DNA of 46,354 bases, taken from NCBI RefSeq assembly GCF_004801405.1, contig NZ_SSOB01000059.1:1-46354 (forward strand), in the 5' to 3' direction. The position numbers and the translations under genes were made by a program. Shown piece after piece: positions 32,134 to 41,577 of this stretch. Below the pieces are notes generated by a model. It ran no database searches. It was not told the DNA's origin and was given only the letters and a program-made list of their open reading frames with translations. The stretch comes from Cohnella fermenti. GTDB taxonomy: Bacteria; Bacillota; Bacilli; Paenibacillales; Paenibacillaceae. How positions within the stretch are numbered: the first letter of the stretch is position 1; every line of letters starts with the position of its first letter.

Positions 32134-33774
32134 ATGGAACTTGGCTTCAAGAATGGCAATCGGCAGGAAGCGGAGGCGGACGAAGCGGCGGACCAATCGC
32201 TGGAACGCGTCTGGTTCCGGCTGCTGGACAGCCGCCGGGAGCCCGTGGCGCGCGTCTACCGGCTCCTGTACGACATCGCTCCCGCGCTCGCGCTCGTCGC
32301 CGTCGACGGGGGCTCGGGGCACTGCATTATCGACGGCTTGCCGCAATTGCTGGAAGACGGGGCCGCTTATCTTGTCATGCCCGGCCAACGGGTGGAGCTG
32401 CACTTCGACACGGAAGGGAATCGGCAGTTATACGAGTTGCGCTTCGACCTGATCGGCCCGGAAGCGGATTGCGAGCGGTCCCTGGAGGCGCTGCGCGAAC
32501 GCGGCCGGCTGATCTCCTCCGGGGACGGCATCGCGTTGTCCTTCTGCGAGAGAATCGAGCGGCATTGGCATACGGGCAGGACGGCGGACCGGTTCGTCAG
32601 CCACGCCGCCTTCCAGGAGCTGCTGCATTCGTTCTTCCGACAGCACGACCGGAACGAGGACGCCCTCGAGAAGGTGCGGGCCTGCATGCTGACCCGTTAT
32701 CGGGAAGACGTCACGATCGAGAGCTTGGCGGAACTGGCCGGCATGAGCAGATACCACTTCATGAGGCTGTTCAAGATGAGATTCGGCCAGAGCGCGATGG
32801 ACTTCCTGACGGAGCTGCGCACGAACGAGGCGAAGCGTCTCCTGGAGGAGGGGCTTGCGCCGGGCGATGTGGCCGAGGCGGTCGGCTACAAGGACCCGCT
32901 TTACTTCAGCAGCCAGTTCAAGAAGCAGGTCGGCATCCCGCCGAGAACGTATTATCTGAACCGGCAATGCAAGGCGGCCGCATACAGTTGGCCCAATATC
33001 GGCCATCTGCTTACGTTGCGGATGATTCCGTTCGCCGCGCCGATCGACCAGAACTGGACGGACGACTACCGACGCAAGTATCGGTTCGACGTCAAGGTGC
33101 CGCTGAGCCACGACTACGACTTCAACCGGCTTGCGCTGGAGCGGGCGAGGCCGGACCGGATCGTCGCGCTGGACGAGCTGATTCCCGAGCAGGAGAAGGA
33201 GAAGCTGCGCGCGATCGCTCCGGCGTTGTTCCTTCGTTGGCATGCGGACGATTGGAGGACTCATCTGCGAAGCACGGCCGCGTTCCTGGATCGGGAGCAG
33301 GAGGGCGAGCGCTGGCTGGCTCGTTATGAGGAGCAAGCCGAAGCGGTTCGCCGAAGAGTTCCCGATGCCTTCCGGCAGGGGAAGCTGCTGCTTCTGACGA
33401 TATCGCCGGCCGGCGTGCGGGTATGGGGCAGGCGAGCGGGGACGGTGCTCTACGACGATCTTGGGCTCGAATGCGCGCCGGGCGTCGAGAGCATCGAATT
33501 TATGCGCGAGCTCGCCGCGGGCGACCATCTCGCCATGCTGAAGTCGTTCCGTGCGGACACGATCTTGATCAGCGTCGCGAAGGATCGGCAGTCCCAGCAG
33601 GAGTGGGAGCGACTGCAGCGGACGAGCGCCTGGGCGGGGCTGAACGCGGTGCGGAACCGGAACGTTCACTTGGCATCCAGCCAGACGTGGCTGCGGGAGC
33701 CGTATCTGGAATACACGGCCAATCGGCACGAGCAACTGCTTCAGGAGCTCGATCGGTTATTTTGTGCTCTCTAA
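32134..33774 (+). CDS. AraC-family regulator with siderophore-binding domain (Btr-like)
   Basis: A 546-aa activator like B. subtilis Btr, which senses a ferric siderophore and turns on its uptake genes. Residues 1-170 are an arm domain; about 190-290 is the double helix-turn-helix (IESLAELAGMSRYHFMRLFK, DVAEAVGYKDPLYFSSQFKK); about 290-546 resembles a class III periplasmic binding protein (ALERARPDRIVAL, LLLLTISPAGVRVWG, FRADTILISVAKD) but without signal peptide, so it works in the cytoplasm. ATG 32134 lies after GGGGGAGAATCGGGG. Fur box in the promoter; target is probably the gene 104 bp downstream. Confidence 0.88.
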   Translation: MELGFKNGNRQEAEADEAADQSLERVWFRLLDSRREPVARVYRLLYDIAPALALVAVDGGSGHCIIDGLPQLLEDGAAYLVMPGQRVELHFDTEGNRQLYELRFDLIGPEADCERSLEALRERGRLISSGDGIALSFCERIERHWHTGRTADRFVSHAAFQELLHSFFRQHDRNEDALEKVRACMLTRYREDVTIESLAELAGMSRYHFMRLFKMRFGQSAMDFLTELRTNEAKRLLEEGLAPGDVAEAVGYKDPLYFSSQFKKQVGIPPRTYYLNRQCKAAAYSWPNIGHLLTLRMIPFAAPIDQNWTDDYRRKYRFDVKVPLSHDYDFNRLALERARPDRIVALDELIPEQEKEKLRAIAPALFLRWHADDWRTHLRSTAAFLDREQEGERWLARYEEQAEAVRRRVPDAFRQGKLLLLTISPAGVRVWGRRAGTVLYDDLGLECAPGVESIEFMRELAAGDHLAMLKSFRADTILISVAKDRQSQQEWERLQRTSAWAGLNAVRNRNVHLASSQTWLREPYLEYTANRHEQLLQELDRLFCAL

Positions 33775-33824
33775 CGCGCCAAATTCGGCACGATCTCCTA
33801 TTCTCTCCAAGAAGAATCGTGATT

Positions 33825-33853
33825 TATAATAGCTTCCGTGAGAATGATTCTCA
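33825..33853 (+). promoter_or_regulatory. promoter -10 and Fur box of the siderophore-binding protein gene
   Basis: TATAAT at 33825-33830 is followed by a perfect 7-1-7 Fur box, TGAGAATGATTCTCA (33839-33853), at about the transcription start. The -35 (TTCTCT, 33801-33806) is poor, as expected for a promoter needing an activator such as the Btr-like protein. Confidence 0.85.
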
Positions 33854-33877
33854 ACATCGGCAATCGGAGGAGAAGTC

Positions 33878-34951
33878 ATGATTCAAGGGAAGAGGCACCA
33901 CCAAGCAACGACAATAAGGGGGACGATTGGACTGCTGCTCGTCCTGCTTCTTGCGATAATCGCGAGCGCTTGCGGGAACAACGCGAACTCCGGCGACAAC
34001 GCGGGAGCGTCCGCGAGCGCCGCTTCGCCGTCCGCCAGCGAAGCGGCAAGCCCGTCCGCCAGCGCTCCGGCGGCGTCGGAGGAGCCGGCCACGCTGACGA
34101 TCAAGCACGGCTTCGGGGAGACCGAGGTTCCGCTGCATCCGAAGCGCGTGGCCGTCATCGGCCTCGAGGACGTTATGCTGTCGCTGGGCACTCCGCTCGT
34201 GTATGCTTACGGCTTCGACGGCTATTATCTGTATGACCGGCTGAAGGAGCAGAACGTCACGCTGTCGAACAGCCCGGACACCGCTCCGAACCTGGAAGGA
34301 ATTCTGGCGACGCAGCCGGACCTGATCGTACTCCAGCAATACTTCACGGACCAGGCCGGATACGAGGAGCTGAGCAAAATCGCTCCGACCATCGCCTACA
34401 AGCCGGACGACTGGAAGACGTCGATCGCGGAGATCGGCAAGATTCTGGGGCTGGAGGACAAGGCCCAGGAAGTGATCCAGGCCAACGCGGACAAGATCGC
34501 CGCCGCCAAGGAACAGATCGCCTCCGCGGTCGGCACAGACAAGACCGTGCTCTACATTCGTCCGTCGGACAAGGACCTGCAGGTATTCTTCCCGAGCTTC
34601 ATGCCGCTGCTCTACGAGCAGCTCGGACTGAACCCGGACACCAGCATTGCGGACTTCGAGAAGGAGGCGGACGCCGATTGGGGAGTGAACACTTCCCTGG
34701 AGAAGCTCCCTGCCATTACGGCGGATTACGTGTTCGCGATCTACGGAGGCTCGATCAGCTCCAAGGAAGACTACGACAAGGAAGTCGCAGCCCAATCGGA
34801 GGTCGAGAAGCTGCAGGTATGGCAGGCGATGCCGGCCGTTCAACAGAACCATGTGTTCAAGGTATCGGCCAGAACGTGGATGTCCTCCGGGCCGATCTCC
34901 CAGAGCAGCATCATCGACGATGTGGTCTCCGCGGTTGTCGGCAAGCAGTAA
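33878..34951 (+). CDS. ferric-siderophore-binding lipoprotein (FeuA/YfiY-like)
   Basis: A 357-aa class III binding lipoprotein. The signal peptide ends in ASAC with Cys32 as lipid site; a long Ala/Ser/Pro linker follows (about 36-70). The domain shows HPKRVAVIGLEDVMLSLG, PNLEGILATQPDLIVL, WKTSIAEIGKILGLEDKA and the C-terminal SSGPISQSSIIDDV pattern of siderophore binders. Single Fur box upstream. No importer permease or ATPase gene of the Feu type follows, which is unusual; an exporter-fold ABC protein does. The siderophore cannot be named from sequence. Confidence 0.9.
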   Translation: MIQGKRHHQATTIRGTIGLLLVLLLAIIASACGNNANSGDNAGASASAASPSASEAASPSASAPAASEEPATLTIKHGFGETEVPLHPKRVAVIGLEDVMLSLGTPLVYAYGFDGYYLYDRLKEQNVTLSNSPDTAPNLEGILATQPDLIVLQQYFTDQAGYEELSKIAPTIAYKPDDWKTSIAEIGKILGLEDKAQEVIQANADKIAAAKEQIASAVGTDKTVLYIRPSDKDLQVFFPSFMPLLYEQLGLNPDTSIADFEKEADADWGVNTSLEKLPAITADYVFAIYGGSISSKEDYDKEVAAQSEVEKLQVWQAMPAVQQNHVFKVSARTWMSSGPISQSSIIDDVVSAVVGKQ

Positions 34952-34971
34952 GACAAGACCAGGTGCGGGTC

Positions 34972-35010
34972 GAGACGGGCAGGCTTCTTCCAGGAAGCCG
35001 ACGCCCGTGT
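34972..35010 (+). terminator. intra-operon stem-loop
   Basis: GGCTTC pairs with GAAGCC around TTCCAG, nested within GGGC/GCCC pairing, and no T-run follows. It probably lowers expression of the ABC gene relative to the binding protein. Confidence 0.5.
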
Positions 35011-35042
35011 CGGCCCTTCGCCTTTGACGAGGAGGAGCACAA

Positions 35043-36773
35043 TTGCTGCGCAAGTTTTTTGCCTACTACAAGCCTTACAAGGGACTGTTCCTGATCGACT
35101 TCTGCTGCGCCGTCTTCGCCGGGCTCATGGAGCTCGGCTTCCCTATCGTGGTGAACAAGTTTGTCGACGATCTGCTGCCCAGCGGCGAATGGACGCTCAT
35201 CTTCTGGGCGTGCCTCGGGCTGCTTGCCGTCTATGCGGTGAACGGCCTGCTGCAATACGTCGTGACGTACTGGGGACATCAGCTTGGGATCAACATCGAG
35301 ACGGACATGAGGCGCAAGCTGTTCAATCACGTTCAGAAGCTGTCGTTCCGCTTCTTCGACAACAACAAGACCGGCCATCTGATGGCCCGCATGACAAGCA
35401 ATCTGATGGAGATCGGAGAGATGGCCCATCACGGCCCGGAGGACGTCTTCATCGCAATCATGACGCTGGCCGGCGCCTTCTCGCTTATGCTGGCGATCAA
35501 TTGGAAGCTTGCGCTGCTGTCGTTCGTCATCATTCCGGGGCTTATTTATCTCTCGCTTTATTTTAACCGCAAGATGATTCGTTCCTTCCAACGCATGTTC
35601 AAGGACATCGGGGAGTTCAACTCCAGGGTGGAGGACAGCATCGGCGGCATTCGCGTCGTGCAGGCGTTCGCGAACGAAGATCACGAGGCGGCCAAGTTCG
35701 CGGAGAACAACGAGCAGTACCGGCGGACGAAGTTCGATTCGTACAAGATCCAGGCGCAGAATTCGTCGATCGGTTACTTCCTCATGCGTCTGGTCATTCT
35801 GTTCGTTCTTGTGTGCGGCACCTGGTTTGTCGTGAACGGCGAGATGACGTACGGGGAGTTCGTCGCGTTCCTTCTGCTCTCGAACGTCTTCCTCGGGCCG
35901 ATCAACAAGATCAATTCGGTCATCGAGAGCTATCCGAAGGGTATGGCGGGGTTCAAGAGCTATCTGGAGCTGCTGGAGACGGAGCCGGACATCGCCGATG
36001 CGCCGAATGCAATCGAGATAGGCCGGGTAAAAGGGGACATTCGCTACAGCGGAGTATCGTTCGGTTATGAGAATGGGGCGATGGTGTTCTCCGGCGTGGA
36101 TCTGGCGATCCGGGCCGGAGAGACGATCGCGTTCGTCGGTCCGTCCGGAGCGGGCAAGACGACGCTGTGCAGCCTGCTGCCGCGCTTCTATGAAGCGGAC
36201 GAAGGGGTCATCTCGATCGACGGCATCGACATCAAGCGGATGAAGCTGGCGTCGCTTCGCGGGCAGATCGGCATCGTCCAGCAGGACGTGTTCCTCTTCT
36301 CGGGAACGATCCGGGAGAACATTGCCTACGGAGATCTGCGGGCAAGCGAAGCGGCGATCTGGGAAGCGGCGCGGCGCGCGCAGTTGGACGAGTTTATCCG
36401 CGCGCAGCCGGAAGGGCTGGATACGATCGTCGGCGAACGGGGCGTCAAGCTGTCGGGCGGCCAGAAGCAGCGGCTCGCGATTGCCCGCATCTTCCTGAAG
36501 AATCCGCCGATTCTGATTCTGGACGAAGCGACCTCCGCGCTCGACACCGAGACGGAGAAGGCGATCCAGCAGTCGCTCGCGGAGCTGTCGAAGGGACGCA
36601 CGACGCTCGTTATCGCGCACCGGCTCGCAACCATCCGGGACGCCGACCGGATCGTCGTCGTATCCGAGCAGGGGATCGCCGAAGAAGGCAGGCACGAGGA
36701 ATTGCTTGCGACGGAAGGCGCGTACAGCCGCTTGTATCGGGCCCAGTTCGGCGCGTGGCCGAGCTCCGTATAA
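35043..36773 (+). CDS. exporter-fold ABC transporter (half-transporter) in the siderophore locus
   Basis: A 576-aa membrane protein with six predicted helices fused to an ATPase: Walker A GPSGAGKTT, Q-loop IVQQDVFLF, signature KLSGGQKQR, Walker B ILILDEATSALD, H-loop VIAHRLA. It would act as a homodimer. TTG 35043 follows GAGGAGGAG. It resembles multidrug/lipid exporters, but it sits where FeuBC-type importer genes are expected. Options are siderophore export, or import by an IrtAB-like exporter-fold importer; sequence cannot decide. A strong terminator follows. Confidence 0.88.
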   Translation: MLRKFFAYYKPYKGLFLIDFCCAVFAGLMELGFPIVVNKFVDDLLPSGEWTLIFWACLGLLAVYAVNGLLQYVVTYWGHQLGINIETDMRRKLFNHVQKLSFRFFDNNKTGHLMARMTSNLMEIGEMAHHGPEDVFIAIMTLAGAFSLMLAINWKLALLSFVIIPGLIYLSLYFNRKMIRSFQRMFKDIGEFNSRVEDSIGGIRVVQAFANEDHEAAKFAENNEQYRRTKFDSYKIQAQNSSIGYFLMRLVILFVLVCGTWFVVNGEMTYGEFVAFLLLSNVFLGPINKINSVIESYPKGMAGFKSYLELLETEPDIADAPNAIEIGRVKGDIRYSGVSFGYENGAMVFSGVDLAIRAGETIAFVGPSGAGKTTLCSLLPRFYEADEGVISIDGIDIKRMKLASLRGQIGIVQQDVFLFSGTIRENIAYGDLRASEAAIWEAARRAQLDEFIRAQPEGLDTIVGERGVKLSGGQKQRLAIARIFLKNPPILILDEATSALDTETEKAIQQSLAELSKGRTTLVIAHRLATIRDADRIVVVSEQGIAEEGRHEELLATEGAYSRLYRAQFGAWPSSV

Positions 36774-36788
36774 CCTTGGGGAACGCCA

Positions 36789-36825
36789 AACGGCGGCACC
36801 GGGATCGCTCCCCGGTGCCGCCGTT
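36789..36825. terminator. strong hairpin after the ABC gene
   Basis: AACGGCGGCACCGGG pairs perfectly with CCCGGTGCCGCCGTT around a 7-base loop. T-run is short. It lies between convergent genes and can serve both. Confidence 0.8.
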
Positions 36826-36852
36826 CTGCGTTCAAGTCGATCGTCATTCCAA

Positions 36853-36975
36853 TCAGATGCCTGCGCGCAGAATGATCACGAGAAGGACGAAGAGGACGAG
36901 GGCGATCGTAGCGGCACCCCATGCGCCGCCAGTTCCGCAGGGACCAACACCCGCGCCAGCTACCGGATAACTCAT
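36853..36975 (-). CDS. YjcZ-family small sporulation protein
   Basis: A 40-aa protein: MSYPVAGAGVGPCGTGG, then one hydrophobic helix (AATIALVLFVLLVIILRA). The Gly-rich head with one Cys and single C-terminal membrane segment fits the YjcZ family of tiny sporulation proteins. GGTGAT lies before the ATG at 36975. Function in the family is unknown; expression is usually sporulation-linked. Confidence 0.75.
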   Translation of the reverse strand: MSYPVAGAGVGPCGTGGAWGAATIALVLFVLLVIILRAGI

Positions 36976-37109
36976 ATCTATCACCGCCATCGATTGATTG
37001 TGATTCCTCATCACGCAATCATCCTATGACGGCGGGCGAAGTACGGGACGGGGCAAGCGCACAGGAACCCCGAATTCCGCGCCTGCCCATGCGGGGACCA
37101 GAGTAGACG

Positions 37110-37139
37110 AAGAGCGGCGAACGATTACTCCGCCGCTAT
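37110..37139 (-). terminator. hairpin at the end of the 37125-37232 gene
   Basis: AGCGGCG and CGCCGCT form an inverted repeat overlapping the stop codon of the small minus-strand gene; the T-run is weak. Confidence 0.4.
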
Positions 37140-37232
37140 GTAATGACGGACCATAAGGTAGGAAGCGATCACGATAAGAAGCACCCCGAAGCAGTACAGC
37201 ATAACGAGCGCAAAGCCCTTTTTGCCATCCAT
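37125..37232 (-). CDS. 35-aa single-pass membrane peptide
   Basis: MDGKKGFALVMLYCFGVLL continues into IVIASYLMVRHYIAAE: a short basic head, one membrane helix and a short tail. It is about 150 bp upstream of the YjcZ-like gene on the same strand and may be another small sporulation membrane protein. The ribosome site (AAAGGTGG) is 11 bases from ATG 37232, a little far. Moderate confidence. Confidence 0.45.
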   Translation of the reverse strand: MDGKKGFALVMLYCFGVLLIVIASYLMVRHYIAAE

Positions 37233-37395
37233 TGTTCCATGCACCACCTTTAAGAAAAGGATACCCGGAAGAGAGCGGCTTGCCAAGCGAAGACGGCAAT
37301 TGTCACGACATTGTGCGACATTGCGCGGGGGCCGTGCAAGTAACCAAGCATAGCGGCAGGGATGAGCATAGAATAAGGGAAAGGAGGGGCTGCAG

Positions 37396-37848
37396 ATGAC
37401 GAGATTGCTCGATGCGAGAACAAGCCAGAACAGCAGCTTCGCCGGCAGTTTGGCCATTCCGCTGCTTCCGGTCGATCAGGATCAACTCTTCGCCGTCGTC
37501 GGTCTGAATTGCTTGCAGCCGACAGGCGTCGTGAGAGCCCAGTTCGGTGCAACCGTGTCGATCCAGTACGAGCCGGGAGGAATCAGGAACGTCACCCTCT
37601 CGGTCTACCGGCAGATCATGCTCGGAGAGGTGCCGCTCGGCGCAAGCGCGCTTGTCTATACGGCGACGCTAAGCGAGCTTACCCAGCAGGACTCCGTCGT
37701 TCGGGTGTTCACCGTCGTGGGAAGCGACTACGACATCCAGACACCGAACGTCTGCCTCGTGAAGTACACCGCCTACGTACGGGGCGATACGGCGGGGCTC
37801 GTGCGCACGGGCCCGGAGAGCTTCGACGCGAGTCTGTATTGCGATTGA
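37396..37848 (+). CDS. paralogue of the 15776 beta-rich protein
   Basis: A 150-aa protein without signal peptide. Its leader LDARTSQNSS matches LDLRSSMNSS of the 15776 protein, and an IPL-type motif follows in both (SLAIPLLP here). The body alternates beta-like stretches (VSIQYEPGGIRNVTLSVYRQ) and ends in a Cys (ASLYCD). Very good ribosome site AAGGAGGGG at 37382-37390. It is divergent from two tiny sporulation-type genes. Family unnamed; spore-surface role is inferred from this context. Confidence 0.75.
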   Translation: MTRLLDARTSQNSSFAGSLAIPLLPVDQDQLFAVVGLNCLQPTGVVRAQFGATVSIQYEPGGIRNVTLSVYRQIMLGEVPLGASALVYTATLSELTQQDSVVRVFTVVGSDYDIQTPNVCLVKYTAYVRGDTAGLVRTGPESFDASLYCD

Positions 37849-37983
37849 GCGGACGTTCCCGAGCAAGCCGGTTGCCGCATTCCAAAAAGATAGCCCTCCG
37901 CATCCAATCGATGCTGCGTTCGTTTTCCGAAGGCGTTCCCTTACAATTTTACTGGATTCCATAATGGATGAAGGAGAATGCAG

Positions 37984-40305
37984 ATGGCGCGATTAGGGAT
38001 GAACAGAGGCGGAAGCAGAATGGCGGCAAGGGTGCTCGTTTGGGTCATGATTTTGCAGACGGCGTTTATGTATCCGCTTACAGAAGGCGCGAGGGCCACC
38101 GAGCCGACAGGGCTCTTGGATTCGTCGGGCTGGAGAATCACGACAACGCTCGACGACGGGGAGGTCGATCTGGATGCCGTCTCGGCGGCGGTGTTCGACG
38201 GCGATCCCGCTACGGCATGGACGAGCAGCAAGCTCCAATCCCCGTGGGGCTCGTGCTGCAGATCGACATGCAGATCGCAACGGAGTTCGATACGATCGAA
38301 GTCGACTCCGGAGATTCGCCGAATTACGGCAGGCAATACATCGTTCAGTCCGATGCCGATTGGGGCGCCCAACTGGCCCAGACGGCCGGGGAGCCCGGCA
38401 CGACGACAATCTCGGTGCCCAAGACGCGGGCAAGACTGGTGAACGTCTGGCAGACCGGCACTTCCGATACGCCATGGACGGTGACCGGCATCCGGGTGTA
38501 CAACGGGGACAATCCGTATCCCGGCAAGTCCGGCCTCGGCGTCAATTGCACACCCGACACCTGCCGGCTGAGCTGGAAGGCCGTGGACGGCGCGGACGGC
38601 TACAGCGTCTATCGATCGGGCAGCCTGAACGGGACGTACAGCCGGGTGCACGCATCGACGGGCGATTCCCTCGAATATTCGGATGAGGGGCTGTAGGCCG
38701 GTCGATCTTACTTCTACAAGCTGTCGGCCGTCGTCTCGGGGACGGAATCGGGCCTCTCTGCGGCCGTCGCAGGCGTGACTTCGGGCAACCCGTTCGGTCC
38801 GAATGTCTATATCGTTAATCCGGAGATGTCCATGACGGACATTCAGGGCGCAGCGGATTCGGTGTTCGCCGTGCAGGAGACGAACGAGTTCGGCGACGAA
38901 CGCAGCGCCATCCTGTTCAAGCCGGGAGTCTATGACGACGTGAACGTCAAGGTGGGCTTCTATACGCAGGTGTCCAGGCTCGGGCGGAACCCCGACGACG
39001 TGACGATCAACGGGACCTTGAATGCGGACGCCGACTGGAATAACGGCAACGCACTCGTGAACTTCTGGCGTTCCAGCGAGAATATGAGCACCGCGCCGCC
39101 TGCCGGAAGCTCGGCCCAATGGGCCGTGGCGCAAGCCGCTCCGATGCGGCGGATGCATATCAAGGGCCAGTTGGAGCTGTTCGACTTCGATCCTTGGTGG
39201 AATGCGGGGCTTGCGAGCGGCGGGTAACTGGCCGATACAAAGGTGGACGGAACGGTAATTCCGGCGTCCCAGCAGCAATGGTTCTCACGCAACAATCAAT
39301 ATGCCGGCTGGTCGAACGGCGTCTGGAACATGGTATTCGCAGGCGACTCCCAGCCGCCTGAGGGAGAGTTCCCGGGCGCTCCGTACACCGTCGTCGAGCG
39401 CACGCCGACGATTCGGGAGAAGCCGTACTTGTACCTCGGTGAAAATAACAATTATGAGGTGTTCGTGCCGGCCATCCGGGAGAATTCGCAAGGAATCAGT
39501 TGGCTGGAGGGCCGACGCCGGGACGATCGATTCCGCTCGATCAATTCTATATCGCGGACCCGGACAGCTCGACGGCGGCAAGCATGAACGCCGCGCTGAG
39601 CCTCGGCAAGAATCTGCTGCTTACTCCCGGAATCTATCATCTTGAGGATACGATCAAGGTGGAGCGTCCGGATACAATCGTGATGGGGCTAGGCTTCGCA
39701 ACCTCGATCCCCGCCGCGGGCAAGGAAGCGATGGCCGTTGCGGATGTAGACGGCGTCATCGTCGCCAGCCTGCTCTTCGATGCGGGGCCGGGAGGCTCCC
39801 CCTCCTTGCTTGAAGTAGGGCCGGCCGGCAGTTCGGCGGATCACTCGGCCAATCCGACATCGCTTCACGACCTGTTCTTCCGGGTGGGAGGGGCGCATGC
39901 CGGAACGACGGAGACGAATCTTGCGATCAACAGCGGCGATGTGATCGGCGATCACTTCTGGATCTGGAGGGCGGATCACGGCGCCAGCGCCGGCGGACAA
40001 CTTATTTTCTACCAATCGGAGATTCCGTACGAGGTGCCGAATCAGGAGGCATGGAAGAGCCATGGCGGCACGGTGGACGGATACTCGTCCTACACAAGGT
40101 CGCCGACACGGTCACGAGCCACGAGGCTTGGGGACTCGGCGTCTACTCCTACTTCCGGGACGCGGACGTGAAGCTGCACAGCGCCATCGAGGTTCCGGAC
40201 GCGCCGGGGGTCAAGATCCATCACGCGACCTCCGTCGTGCTGGCGGGCGGCGGGGAGATCTCGCATGTCGTCAATGAGGCGGGGAGCGCCGCAACCCCTG
40301 CGATC
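37984..40305 (+). pseudogene. broken secreted discoidin/fibronectin/beta-helix protein
   Basis: ATG 37984 starts a signal peptide and an F5/8 (discoidin) domain. The frame shifts near 38240 and continues with a fibronectin III domain to an in-frame TAG at 38694 (SDEGL-stop-AGRSYFYKLS). It continues in the same frame into a right-handed beta-helix region to a second in-frame stop, TAA 39225, and on to about 39510, where the frame shifts again. It shifts once more near 40070. The segment near 39990 also seems to lack about 40 residues compared with relatives I recall. The family (often labelled F5/8-type or adenylyl cyclase protein) is probably a polysaccharide-active enzyme. Its 3' end is lost and fused to a permease. 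Confidence 0.85.
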
Positions 40306-40501
40306 GTTCGATCTGATCTGGTCAATGACGAAGGGCGGACCGGGCTTCGCAACCGACGTGATCGCGTCTATTATCTACAAGCAATACCAGGGAGGCTTCT
40401 ACGGCCTCGCGACGGCGGGCAACGTCATTCTGTTCGTGTTCGTCACGGCGCTCGTATACCCCTTGTCCCGGTACTTGAACCGTTCGGAGGTGGACTTATG
40501 A
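40300..40501 (+). pseudogene. 3' fragment of a sugar ABC permease (MalF/UgpA type)
   Basis: The last 65 or so codons of a permease: FDLIWSMTKGGPGFATDVIA, then a final membrane helix and SRYLNRSEVDL. The N-terminal four-fifths is missing; the remaining part is joined directly to the beta-helix pseudogene. Its stop still overlaps the next permease start by ATGA, so the original operon order was preserved before the deletion. Confidence 0.85.
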
Positions 40502-41334
40502 GCAGGATGAGCAGGCTGAACCGGTCGGCCGTCGAAGCATTCGCCGTCCTCTGCAGCATCGTTCTGTTCGGCGTGCCGCTCTACTTCGTATTCGTGAACG
40601 CCATGAAGAGCGCCCAGGAAGCCTCCTTGATGAATATGAATTGGCCTTCCCGCGTGCAGCTCTGGACGAATATCAAGGAAGTCGTCCAAATTCGGGATTA
40701 CATGCTGCTTCGCGCGTTCTGGAACAGCTCGCTGCTGACACTTCTCTCCATTGCGGTTCTAATCGTCGTGTGCTCGATGGCGGCATTCGTCATGCAGCGC
40801 CGCAGCGGCAGGCTGTCTCCGTGGCTGAATTTTCTCGTCCTGTCGGGTCTTATTATTCCCCCTGCGATCGTGCCCACCATCTGGGTGCTGCAGAAGGCCG
40901 CCTTGTTCAAAACATTGACCGGAATCGTGCTTGTCGAGGTAGCGCTGAGTTTGCCGTTCTGCGTGCTGCTGTACCGGGGCTTCATGGGGGCGATACCGCG
41001 AGAGATCGACGAGGCCGCCGTCGTGGACGGCTATGGGGGCTACCGGTTGTTTTTCACCATCATCTTCCCTCTGCTCAAGCCGGTCACCGCGACGGTGATC
41101 GTCACCTCGTCGGTATCCATCTTCAACGACTTCACGAACCCGCTTTATTTCTTCCCGGGGGCCAAGAACGCGACGGTGCAGCTTACCTTGTACAACTTCA
41201 CGAGCCAGTTCGTCTCGCAGTGGAACTTGCTGTTTACCGACATTCTGCTTATCACGATTCCGCCGTTGGTTCTGTTCCTGTTCTTCAACAATAAAATCGT
41301 GGCGGGCATGACTGCCGGTTCGGTGAAAGGGTAA
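40498..41334 (+). CDS. sugar ABC transporter permease (MalG/UgpE type), orphaned
   Basis: A 278-aa inner-membrane protein with six predicted helices and the EAA-type loop EIDEAAVVDGYGGYRLFF. It is intact, with GGAGGTGG before ATG 40498. Its partner permease is only a fragment, and no binding protein or ATPase is in the window, so it is probably non-functional on its own unless partners are elsewhere. It ends about 15 bp before the left direct repeat of the low-GC insert. Confidence 0.88.
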   Translation: MSRMSRLNRSAVEAFAVLCSIVLFGVPLYFVFVNAMKSAQEASLMNMNWPSRVQLWTNIKEVVQIRDYMLLRAFWNSSLLTLLSIAVLIVVCSMAAFVMQRRSGRLSPWLNFLVLSGLIIPPAIVPTIWVLQKAALFKTLTGIVLVEVALSLPFCVLLYRGFMGAIPREIDEAAVVDGYGGYRLFFTIIFPLLKPVTATVIVTSSVSIFNDFTNPLYFFPGAKNATVQLTLYNFTSQFVSQWNLLFTDILLITIPPLVLFLFFNNKIVAGMTAGSVKG

Positions 41335-41348
41335 GTTCAGCGGCAATC

Positions 41349-41366
41349 GAACATAAAAAATCGGAC
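41349..41366 (+). repeat. left direct repeat of the low-GC insert (candidate att)
   Basis: GAACATAAAAAATCGGAC; the last 12 bases are identical to the right copy, and the full word matches after removal of two bases. Confidence 0.5.
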
Positions 41367-41577
41367 ATTGCTTGGAAGGGGGCGTCAGTCCGCTCTGGCG
41401 AATTTGGGGGAACTACTTGGGGACGACTCGGAGACAACTTCGGGCTCGTCCTTTCTATTGCCCAGCGCGAAAATATCATCAAAACCCGCTGGCGTTTCGC
41501 GCTCAACTGATCGGAAAATGGGACCCTATGCCTGATGAGTAGGGCACGGGCGGGTATCCTTCTTGGTTGCAGGATAG

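Noticed and set aside
37367..37375. sigma-K-like -10 (CATA-N3-TA) before the 37396 gene
   Set aside because: It would place the transcript start inside the ribosome site, and no AC -35 lies at the right distance.
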